Part shown: piece after piece, positions 58,801-64,000 of the stretch | How positions within the stretch are numbered: position 1 is the stretch's first letter | Layout of the letters: each line of letters starts with the position of its first letter | Source of the DNA: Massilia kyonggiensis | GTDB lineage: Bacteria > Pseudomonadota > Gammaproteobacteria > Burkholderiales > Burkholderiaceae_D | NCBI RefSeq assembly: GCF_024756235.1 | Contig: NZ_JANUGY010000009.1 | Location: forward strand, 280,080 to 344,079 | Length of the DNA: 64,000 nucleotides | Reading direction: 5' to 3' | Translations under genes and position numbers: made by a program | The notes under the pieces: generated by a model | Database searches by the model: none | Told to the model about the DNA's origin: nothing | The model's input: only the letters and a program-made list of their open reading frames with translations

Positions 58801-59039
58801 GCGTGGTGCCGCTGGTGCTGTCGCACGGTGCCGGCGCCGAGATGCGCCACGCGATGGGCGTCGCCGTGTTCGCCGGCATGCTGGGCGTGACGTTCTTCGG
58901 CCTGTTCCTGACGCCGGTGTTCTACGTCCTGCTGCGTACCCTGGCCAAGCGTTTCGAGAAGCCGAAGCATGCTCACGCTCCCGAGGCGGCACCGAAAGCC
59001 GTCGGCGGCGACCACGCTCCGGCACTGGAAGGAAACTGA
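55830..59039 (+). CDS. RND multidrug efflux permease (MexF/AcrB type)
   Basis: 1069 residues, HAE1 family. Twelve transmembrane helices and two large periplasmic loops. Hallmarks are FFVDKPIFAAVLSVLVFVAG at the N-terminus, LEQEINGVENMLYMTSQ, the proton-relay aspartates in GIVVDDAIVVVENVERN (about 405-420), and GLASKNAILIVEFA (Lys in helix 10). It exports drugs or solvents using the proton gradient. Operon order adaptor-pump-channel with a divergent LysR regulator matches mexEF-oprN and bpeEF-oprC systems. Substrates not predictable. Confidence 0.96.
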   Translation: MNISRFFVDKPIFAAVLSVLVFVAGLISIFELPISEYPDVVPPSVVVRAQYPGANPKVIAETVATPLEQEINGVENMLYMTSQNTSDGALMLTVTFKIGTNVEQAETAVQNRVQRALPRLPDEVRQIGVTTVKSSPNITMVVHLRSPDGRYDDLYLRNYATLNVKDELARINGMGEVQLFGSGDYAMRVWLDPQKVAARNLTASDVVNAIREQNVQVAAGVVGQGPSKGADFQLTVNTQGRLQSVEEFGNIVIKTNADGATTLLKDVARLEMGSNSYALRALLDNQSAVAIPIFQAPNANALQLSSDVRAKMKELSKDFPEGVEYSIVYDPTQFVRESINSVIHTLIEAVILVAIVVIVFLQTWRASVIPLLAVPVSVVGTFAVMLACGFSINTLSLFGLVLAIGIVVDDAIVVVENVERNIANGLNPHDATVQAMKEVSGPIIAIALVLCAVFIPIAFVSGLTGQFYRQFALTIAISTVISAFSSLTLAPALSAALLQSHHAPKDRLTRMMDAVFGRFFAGFNRFFGRSSHAYEGGVQGVLKRKSAALGVYALLAIAGIFMFKAVPPGFVPAQDKAYLIGFAQLPDAASLDRTDAVIRKMSDVAKQIPGVESSVAFPGLSINGFTNAPNAGIVFTTLKPFDERKGKEQSAEAIAAEINKRMGAIEDAFVMVLSPPPVNGLGTTGGFKMMIEDRAGVGYDELYKAVQAVQAKAWTDKRLQGVFSGYQINVPQLFADVDRVKAKQLGVPLAEINQTLQINLGSLYVNDFNQFGRTYQVRVQADAPFRSQREQIAQLKVRNDKGEMIPLSSLMKIKDTYGPDRVQRYNGYVAAELNGGPAPGVSSGQAQAAMEEIVKATLPKGISYEWTDLTYQDILAGNTMLYVFPLCVLLVFLVLAAQYESWTLPLAVILIVPMSILCALIGVKLTGGDNNVFTQIALFVLVGLASKNAILIVEFALELEHHGRSIVAAALEACRLRLRPILMTSIAFIMGVVPLVLSHGAGAEMRHAMGVAVFAGMLGVTFFGLFLTPVFYVLLRTLAKRFEKPKHAHAPEAAPKAVGGDHAPALEGN

Positions 59040-59040
59040 T

Positions 59041-60546
59041 ATGAAAACGATGATTGCAAGGGGCGTGGCGCCGCTGATGGCAGCACTGCTGCTGACCGCG
59101 TGCGCGGCCCCGGAATTCAAGCAACCGACGATTACGACGCCGACGGCGTTCAAGGAATCGCAGACCGCGCCGGCTGCTGCGGTGAATGACGTGCGCAGCG
59201 CTGCCGACGGCACCACGTGGACTGTCGGCCGCCCTGCCGAAGCCCAGCCGCGCGGCGAGTGGTGGCGCGCGTTCAACGACGAGACGCTGAATGGCCTCAT
59301 CGCGGAAGCGACCGCGAACAACCAGAGCCTGACGGTGGCCGCCGCCCGCGTGAAGCAGGCCCGCGCCATCGCCGGGATCGCCGAAGCGGACCGCATCCCG
59401 CAAATCGGCGTCGGTGTCGGTGCCGAGCGCACCCGCCTGTCGCCGCTGGAGGCCAACCTGCCGAAGGGTACGAACGTTCCGGCCGCGAACACGTACTCGG
59501 CGCGGCTGTCGGCCAGCTACGAAGTCGACCTGTTCGGCCGCGTGTCGTCCAACGTGGCGGCCGCCCGCGGCGATGCCGGCGCGGTGGAGGCGACGTACCG
59601 CTCCGTGCTGCTGTCGCTGCAGGCCGACGTGGCGCAGACCTATTTCCGTCTCCGCTCGCTGGATGCGGAAATCGCGACCGTCAACCACACGGTGCAGCTG
59701 CGCGAAGAAAGCGTGCGCGTCACGAGCCGCCGCTTCGACGCCGGCGACATCGGCGAGTTCGACCTGTCGCGGGCGAAGACGGAACTGGCGACGGCGCGTT
59801 CGGAAGCGATCGGCCTGCAGCGCCAGCGCGCCGCCGCGGAACATGCGCTGGCCGTCCTGCTGGGCAAGCCGGCGTCGAACTTCACCGCGCCGTCGGCGCC
59901 GCTGTCGGATGTCGCCGCGCTGCCGGTGATTCCGGCCGGCCTGCCCTCGACGCTGCTGGAGCGCCGTCCCGACATCGCCAGCGCCCAGCGCTCGATGGAA
60001 GCGGCCAACGCCCGCATCGGCGTGGCACGCTCCGCGATGTTCCCGGCGCTGAACCTGTCGGCGGGCGCCGGCGGCGTCGGCACGAGCTTCGCCGAGGTGT
60101 TCAAGTGGAGCAGCCGTTCGTGGCTGCTGGGCGCCGCGCTGTCGATGCCGCTGATCGACGGTGGCCGCAACCGCAACAACGTCGTGCGCAGCGAGGCCGC
60201 GCTGGAAGAAGCGGTGGGCTCGTATCGCCAGAGCGTCCTGACCGCGTTCGCCGAAGTCGAGGACAACCTGGCCGGCCTGCGCATCCTGGCGGGGCAGAGC
60301 GCCGAACTTGAAGCGGCCGTGATCTCCGCCCGCCGCTCGGCCGACCTGGCGCAGAAGCTGTACGACGCGGGCCGCGGCAGCTACCTCGAACTGCTGGACG
60401 CCCAGCGCAACCTGGCGAACGTCGAGCGCAACGCGGTCCAACTGCGCGGCGACCGTGCGATCACCACCGTGGCGCTGATCCGCGCGCTGGGTGGCGGCTG
60501 GGATGCGGCTGCCCGCGTGGACGATACGGCGCAGGCGCGCAACTGA
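59041..60546 (+). CDS. Outer membrane efflux channel, NodT family (OprN/OprM-like)
   Basis: 501 residues from ATG 59041, one base after the pump gene. Lipoprotein signal with lipobox LTAC (Cys about 21). NodT/TolC-type repeats: WWRAFNDETLNGLIAEA, NQSLTVAAARVKQARA, SYEVDLFGRVSSNVAAARGD, LLERRPDIASAQRSMEAANARIGVAR (in parts), YDAGRGSYLELLDAQRNL. Trimeric beta-barrel with a long periplasmic tunnel. Followed by a strong terminator. Confidence 0.95.
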   Translation: MKTMIARGVAPLMAALLLTACAAPEFKQPTITTPTAFKESQTAPAAAVNDVRSAADGTTWTVGRPAEAQPRGEWWRAFNDETLNGLIAEATANNQSLTVAAARVKQARAIAGIAEADRIPQIGVGVGAERTRLSPLEANLPKGTNVPAANTYSARLSASYEVDLFGRVSSNVAAARGDAGAVEATYRSVLLSLQADVAQTYFRLRSLDAEIATVNHTVQLREESVRVTSRRFDAGDIGEFDLSRAKTELATARSEAIGLQRQRAAAEHALAVLLGKPASNFTAPSAPLSDVAALPVIPAGLPSTLLERRPDIASAQRSMEAANARIGVARSAMFPALNLSAGAGGVGTSFAEVFKWSSRSWLLGAALSMPLIDGGRNRNNVVRSEAALEEAVGSYRQSVLTAFAEVEDNLAGLRILAGQSAELEAAVISARRSADLAQKLYDAGRGSYLELLDAQRNLANVERNAVQLRGDRAITTVALIRALGGGWDAAARVDDTAQARN

Positions 60547-60589
60547 AGACGAAGTCCCTGGCCTTACTGTGATTCCGGTAATGCCCTTT

Positions 60590-60626
60590 GCGGCGGTACG
60601 TGCGAGCGTATCGCCGCTTTTTTCTT
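60590..60626 (+). terminator. Rho-independent terminator of the efflux operon
   Basis: 11-bp stem (60590-60600 with 60607-60617, one G-U pair), 6-nt loop, then TTTTTTCTT. It ends the RND operon and lies 20 bp before the next gene. Confidence 0.92.
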
Positions 60627-60646
60627 GCGCGGGCTAGAATCGCCCC

Positions 60647-61144
60647 ATGACCGATTCCTCCCAGCTCACCGGCCTCGCCCCCGTCATCGCGCAAGACACG
60701 CGCATCCTCATCCTGGGCAGCTTCCCGGGCGCCGCATCGCTCGCCGCCCAGCAGTACTATGCCCACCCGCGCAACCAGTTCTGGAAACTGGTCGGCGCCC
60801 TGGTGGGAGAAGACCTGTATTCGCTGCCGTATGCGGACCGCCTGCCGCGCCTTCTCGCGCATCGTTTCGGCCTGTGGGACGTATTGGCCGCATGCGAGCG
60901 CGAAGGCAGCCTCGATTCCGCGATCCGCAACCCGGCGGCCAATGATTTCGAGCGGCTGCACCGGCTGTGTCCCGAGCTGGAAACGGTCGGGTTCAACGGG
61001 CAGACGTCGGGCAAGTTCGCGCCGCAGTTTGCGGAGCAGGGGTATCGGACCGTCGTGCTGCCGTCATCGTCGCCGGCGCATATGGCGCTCAACTTCGAGC
61101 AAAAGCTGGCGGTGTGGCGAACATTGGTGGACGTCCCCGCTTAA
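60647..61144 (+). CDS. DNA-deoxyinosine (hypoxanthine-DNA) glycosylase, UDG superfamily
   Basis: 165 residues. UDG-superfamily family 6 pattern: ILILGSFPGAASLAAQQYYAHPRNQFWKLVG (in shorter blocks LGSFPG, YYAHPRNQFW) forms the active-site loop, FGLWDVLAACEREGSLDSAI the core, GFNGQTSGKFAP and LPSSSPAH the DNA-binding loop. These enzymes excise hypoxanthine arising from adenine deamination. It lies between the efflux operon and the yniB-like gene. Confidence 0.92.
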   Translation: MTDSSQLTGLAPVIAQDTRILILGSFPGAASLAAQQYYAHPRNQFWKLVGALVGEDLYSLPYADRLPRLLAHRFGLWDVLAACEREGSLDSAIRNPAANDFERLHRLCPELETVGFNGQTSGKFAPQFAEQGYRTVVLPSSSPAHMALNFEQKLAVWRTLVDVPA

Positions 61145-61206
61145 GGAGTTGACTTTGCGGGTGGCAAAATTTTCAGCGCTTCCTGACGCGCCATGCCCCG
61201 TTCCGG

Positions 61207-61758
61207 TCACGTGAGTCCTGTGAATTTCGTAAGGGCTGCGATGATCACCCCAGCGATGACAGGCGCCAGATACAGGGTGTGAATTTGCGCGACAAAATCG
61301 GGCTTGTTGACCGGGATCGAATCCTGTATTTCCTGTTGTCGACGAATCCGATTGCCGGTCACGGATGCCTTGATCATCTCGTCTTCTATCTGCTTGTTGA
61401 TTGTCGCCAGTCGAGCGGACAAGGCTTTCGCGGAGGCGATGAATGCGAGGCCGACAAATATCATCAGGTAACCGATCAAAAAATACGCGTTCTGACTGGT
61501 GAGAAGAACCTTTGGTGACGGTAGCGGCGAATGCACCCAGATAAATTCAAGGAAGCGAGTGTTCTGATAAATAAGCGCTACTAGCCGTTTTATCGGTTGG
61601 GCAAGCGCATGCGACAGTGGGTCTACGCCATCGAGAGAGAAGTAAAACATCTTGAGTACAGAGATGATCGTTGATAAAGACGCCGGTACAACGATTGCAA
61701 TACCAATAATCCAGTTCCTGTAAATCTTGCTCTTTGCTTGTTTGTACGTGTACGCCAT
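61207..61758 (-). CDS. YniB-family membrane protein
   Basis: 183 residues from ATG 61758 (AAGGAG before it). Four transmembrane segments: about 16-36 (NWIIGIAIVVPASLSTIISV), 60-80, 93-115 (NAYFLIGYLMIFVGLAFIASA) and 160-180 (LAPVIAGVIIAAL), with a charged helix between the last two (LSARLATINKQIEDEMIKAS). Size and layout match the YniB family, whose function is unknown. A perfect LexA box lies 55 bp upstream. Confidence 0.78.
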   Translation of the reverse strand: MAYTYKQAKSKIYRNWIIGIAIVVPASLSTIISVLKMFYFSLDGVDPLSHALAQPIKRLVALIYQNTRFLEFIWVHSPLPSPKVLLTSQNAYFLIGYLMIFVGLAFIASAKALSARLATINKQIEDEMIKASVTGNRIRRQQEIQDSIPVNKPDFVAQIHTLYLAPVIAGVIIAALTKFTGLT

Positions 61759-62052
61759 GCATACTCCTTTGTCTGCAGCTATTAACGATGATCGAAAGCG
61801 ATTGAAAATATACTGTTCAAATGTACAGTAGCGGTGTTTCATCGCCAAATCTATAGTGAGTAAGATTTGACAGAGATCAAATCGTTGTACGGATTAAGGA
61901 GACGCTGATCCACCATTCCTGGCAATTCATCGATCAGGCTGATATGAGGTCGGGCAAGTCCGCGGCGCAGTGTGCGGCGCGGGACTGACGTCCGGCAGAA
62001 GCTGGCAAGTCGGCGCCGGTTGTGGGAGTAGCGGTGGCGACTTCTGCCATGC
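61759..62052. other. Intergenic region with SOS box
   Basis: About 290 bp between the yniB-like gene and the lectin gene. It holds the LexA box at 61811-61830 and the yniB promoter region. I see no gene in the rest. Confidence 0.5.
61811..61830. promoter_or_regulatory. LexA (SOS) box
   Basis: TACTGT-N8-ACAGTA: every conserved base of the CTGT-N8-ACAG LexA consensus, plus the flanking TA on both sides. It lies 53-72 bp upstream of the yniB-like start codon. A TATATT element, possibly its -10, overlaps the yniB-side half-site on the minus strand. Confidence 0.8.
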
Positions 62053-62544
62053 TCAGCCGCGCGGGCCGTTACGCTTGCTCCAGTATTGGCCCGAATAATT
62101 ACCGCATGCCGCAAGCTGCACACGGCCGCTGCCATCGTTGACGATGTCCAGGCATTTGCCCAGGCCCGTGAACTGGTTCCACAAACGCACGCGCTGGCCG
62201 GGGCCTGTCTGATCCATATGCCACTGCTGGCCCGTCACGTTGGCGCAGGACGCCATGTGCACCTGGTCGTTGGTGCCGTCGTTGACCACGTCCAGGCACA
62301 TCTCCGCGCCGGTAAAGCGCGTCCGCAGGCGCACGAAGCTGCTTCCGGCGTCCGGCACGATTTCCCACATCTGGCCGGAGTAGGCACCGCAGCGGGCCAT
62401 GCGCAACTGATCATGATCACCTGCGTTGACGATATCGAGGCAGTTGGTGCGCCCCGTAAAGTCCGTGTGCAGGGTCACGTTGGGCGAGTTTGCGCTGACG
62501 CATTGGGATATGGCGGCGAGCAAGAGGGGTAGCAGTCGTCGCAT
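62053..62544 (-). CDS. Secreted ricin-type beta-trefoil lectin domain protein
   Basis: 163 residues from ATG 62544. Signal peptide MRRLLPLLLAAISQCVSA. The mature protein is a single beta-trefoil with three QxW-type repeats (GQMW, GQQW, GQYW), each preceded by a CLDIVN/CLDVVN segment with paired cysteines. Such domains bind galactose- or GalNAc-containing glycans and usually accompany a catalytic domain; here the domain stands alone. Target unknown. Confidence 0.88.
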   Translation of the reverse strand: MRRLLPLLLAAISQCVSANSPNVTLHTDFTGRTNCLDIVNAGDHDQLRMARCGAYSGQMWEIVPDAGSSFVRLRTRFTGAEMCLDVVNDGTNDQVHMASCANVTGQQWHMDQTGPGQRVRLWNQFTGLGKCLDIVNDGSGRVQLAACGNYSGQYWSKRNGPRG

Positions 62545-62675
62545 TGTCTTCTCTCGAGTAGATAAATCGATGCTGGTCGGTATTGTTCGAACAGTTGAAC
62601 AGCCCGAGCTTATCACGTCGAGTTCTTGCAATTTATCACTCTTTATTGCGCGCTTCGGCTTCTGCCCGGCAGGTG

Positions 62676-62993
62676 TCAGTATGAGCCAAACACCCTGTCC
62701 AGCGCGGCCTGGATCTCGAATCGAGAGTCCTGGGCAGAGCCCACCCTGACCTTGAGCTCACTCGACGGGATCGCCCCCAGCTGCGGCGTATCGAGCAAGT
62801 ATTCTTTCCCGTCGATAGCGATGAACGGGAACAGGTCGGAGGGGAGGGTAAGCTTTGAAAAGGCGGCCAGATGGCGCAGCGGTATGACGATCCTCGTGGC
62901 CAGTCCGCTGATCACGTTGCTCTGCACCTCGACCAGATAGGGAATGTTCGCTTTGTTCCTGCCCGGATTGTCGTAGATATCGAACCGTGCCAT
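62676..62993 (-). CDS. ccdB: CcdB family toxin
   Basis: 105 residues from ATG 62993, which overlaps the ccdA stop (TGATG). CcdB pattern: ARFDIYDNPG, IPYLVEVQSNVIS, TRIVIPL, LFPFIAIDGKEYLLDTPQLGAIP, closing near SRFEIQAALDRVFGSY. CcdB poisons DNA gyrase by trapping the cleaved complex. The frame is intact. The final residues differ from the F-plasmid WGI tail needed for gyrase poisoning, so activity is plausible but unproven. Confidence 0.92.
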   Translation of the reverse strand: MARFDIYDNPGRNKANIPYLVEVQSNVISGLATRIVIPLRHLAAFSKLTLPSDLFPFIAIDGKEYLLDTPQLGAIPSSELKVRVGSAQDSRFEIQAALDRVFGSY

Positions 62994-63250
62994 CAGAATG
63001 CACGCCATTCCTGCAATGCCACACCTTCGGTGTCGACGAGGCTGTTATAGGCGGCAAGGAAGTCGGCGTGCTGCTCATTCCACTGCTGCTCCTTGCGCTT
63101 CTGTATTTCTTCGCGAAGTGTTTGTTCACACAGCTGGGAAATATTGATGCCGAAATTTTTGGCATCCAGGTACACGTCCATGGACAGGCTGATATTGGTC
63201 GCCTTTTTGCTAGGAACTTTCTCTGGAGATGAAGAATGTGCAAGTTTCAT
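62993..63250 (-). CDS. ccdA: CcdA family antitoxin
   Basis: 85 residues from ATG 63250; an ATG six codons upstream (63268) is possible. Ribbon-helix-helix N-terminal DNA-binding part (KKATNISLSMDVYLDAKNFGINISQLCEQTL in parts) and a C-terminal toxin-binding tail (WNEQHADFLAAYNSLVDTEGVALQEWRAF in parts, ending EWRAF as in CcdA). It represses the operon and neutralises CcdB. Confidence 0.92.
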   Translation of the reverse strand: MKLAHSSSPEKVPSKKATNISLSMDVYLDAKNFGINISQLCEQTLREEIQKRKEQQWNEQHADFLAAYNSLVDTEGVALQEWRAF

Positions 63251-63299
63251 GACAGTCCCGATGCGCATTGAGGATGTTGGGTTCTGATGTGCATTGTAC

Positions 63300-63480
63300 G
63301 CCTGGCGTGGCGACGATGCCATGAGATCGCGTCCGTTCTCCAAGACCTACGCAAAGCTAAACAAAGTTAACTTTTGCCGCTGGGTTCCTGCTTCGCGGGG
63401 ACCAGTTTCGCCCCGTGCTCGCGCACGGGGCCAGCGCCGTTCCCTCCACAGGCAGTTGCGATGGAACTCATCGCCATATT
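63300..63480 (-). ncRNA. Probable omega RNA (reRNA) region and right end of the TnpB element
   Basis: By analogy with other TnpB loci, the guide RNA scaffold overlaps the last tnpB codons and continues past the stop to the element end. The region has GC-rich inverted segments after 63367 and an AT-richer flank at 63350-63370. Exact ends cannot be set from one copy. Confidence 0.35.
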
Positions 63481-64000
63481 CTTCAGGTTGATCGCCGCGT
63501 TGACGTCGCGGTCGTGGTGTACTCCGCACGCGGAACAAGTCCAACTGCGCGTCCCGAGTGCGAGTTCTTCCAACCGATATCCGCAGCACGAGCACGTCTT
63601 GCTGCTTGGATACCACCGGTCCACCACGACCACATGTCCGCCACGCCATGCGGCCTTGTATTCAAGCTGGCGACGTAGCTCGTAAAAGCCCATGTCGGCG
63701 ATCGCGCGTGCCAGGCGATGGTTCCCAAGCATGCCCCTCACGTTCAGGTCCTCGATCCCGATCGTATGAAAGCGCCGGGTGACGCTGGTCGTGAGCTTGT
63801 GCAAACCGTCACGGCGCAGATTGGCAACTCTTGCGTGCAGCCGGGCCAGCCGCCGCTTCGCCCTCTCTCGGTTGCGGGAGCCCTTCACCTTGCGCGACAG
63901 GGAGCGCGACAGCCGCCGCAGCCGGTCGAGGAGCGAACGCAGAGCCCTTGGCCCCGGCCACTGTTCTCCCGTCGACAACGTGGCCAGCGCCGACACGCCG
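63367..64000 (-). CDS. tnpB: TnpB, RNA-guided nuclease of an IS200/IS605-type element (5' end outside window)
   Basis: About 211 C-terminal residues are visible; the frame is open to the window edge, where GVSALATLSTGE is the mid-protein RuvC-I region. Visible are the RuvC-II Glu (IGIEDLNVRGM), the zinc ribbon (SCCGYRLEELALG and CSACGVHHD, CxxC pairs) and the RuvC-III Asp (HDRDVNAAINL). TnpB is guided by an omega RNA made from the element's end and helps retain the transposon. No TnpA is visible; it may lie beyond the window or be absent. Confidence 0.92.
   Translation of the reverse strand, partial: GVSALATLSTGEQWPGPRALRSLLDRLRRLSRSLSRKVKGSRNRERAKRRLARLHARVANLRRDGLHKLTTSVTRRFHTIGIEDLNVRGMLGNHRLARAIADMGFYELRRQLEYKAAWRGGHVVVVDRWYPSSKTCSCCGYRLEELALGTRSWTCSACGVHHDRDVNAAINLKNMAMSSIATACGGNGAGPVREHGAKLVPAKQEPSGKS

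Noticed and set aside
55839..59492. 1217-codon open frame on the minus strand
   Set aside because: Antisense to the RND pump gene; long only because GC-rich codon bias removes stops.

Overview
The window is high-GC chromosomal DNA from a betaproteobacterium, most likely Oxalobacteraceae (Massilia/Telluria group). The evidence is the FxDxF-type PEP-CTERM protein, the trxA-rho arrangement, a MaeB-type malic enzyme near thiL, a hut operon using the HutF/HutG branch, type B L31, and codon use dominated by G/C at third positions. No rRNA, CRISPR array or replication origin was seen.

Layout. 1-4.5 kb: the 3' part of a PAS-GGDEF-EAL-REC c-di-GMP protein, thiL, and an AraC regulator divergent from an AhpD-like protein. 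4.6-11.7 kb: maeB, then a GDP-D-rhamnose cassette (gmd, rmd, two glycosyltransferases). 11.7-17.6 kb: a two-gene signalling operon (MHYT hybrid histidine kinase and REC-HD-GYP protein), a periplasmic solute-binding protein and a small membrane protein.

17.65-25.06 kb: a genomic island in the 3' end of tRNA-Leu(CAA), bounded by a 22-bp direct repeat. It carries (minus strand) a SAM methyltransferase-HNH fusion, a membrane peptide plus DUF2726 protein, an Ntox15 DNase-type effector (Tde1-like) and two tandem GAD-like/DUF1851 immunity genes. On the plus strand are an intact AbiEi antitoxin and a broken AbiEii toxin. A dead tyrosine integrase lies next to the tRNA. The methyltransferase-HNH/DUF2726 unit is the best candidate here for an undescribed system.

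25.2-33.1 kb: APC permease, small membrane proteins, a PEP-CTERM protein, an ArnT/GT39-like glycosyltransferase, rpmE2, and trxA-rho. 33.3-38.1 kb: HutC repressor, ada plus a 2OG-Fe(II) oxygenase, a RAYT transposase between inverted REP pairs, a Tat-exported protein and a GST. 38.3-49.4 kb: amidohydrolase plus exported partner, the hutU-H-G-F-D-I operon with a HutC-type operator inside its promoter, and a fused OsmX/OsmW-like transporter gene. 49.4-53.2 kb: a structured intergenic RNA candidate, GNAT-EamA pair, a glycine-zipper lipoprotein, an Mpo1-like protein and a LysR regulator.

53.4-60.6 kb: a MexEF-OprN-like RND efflux operon divergent from that LysR gene, preceded by a small exported protein and an alpha/beta-hydrolase homologue without its serine. 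60.6-64 kb: hypoxanthine-DNA glycosylase, a YniB-family membrane protein behind a perfect LexA box, a secreted ricin-type lectin, ccdAB, and a TnpB gene that runs off the window.
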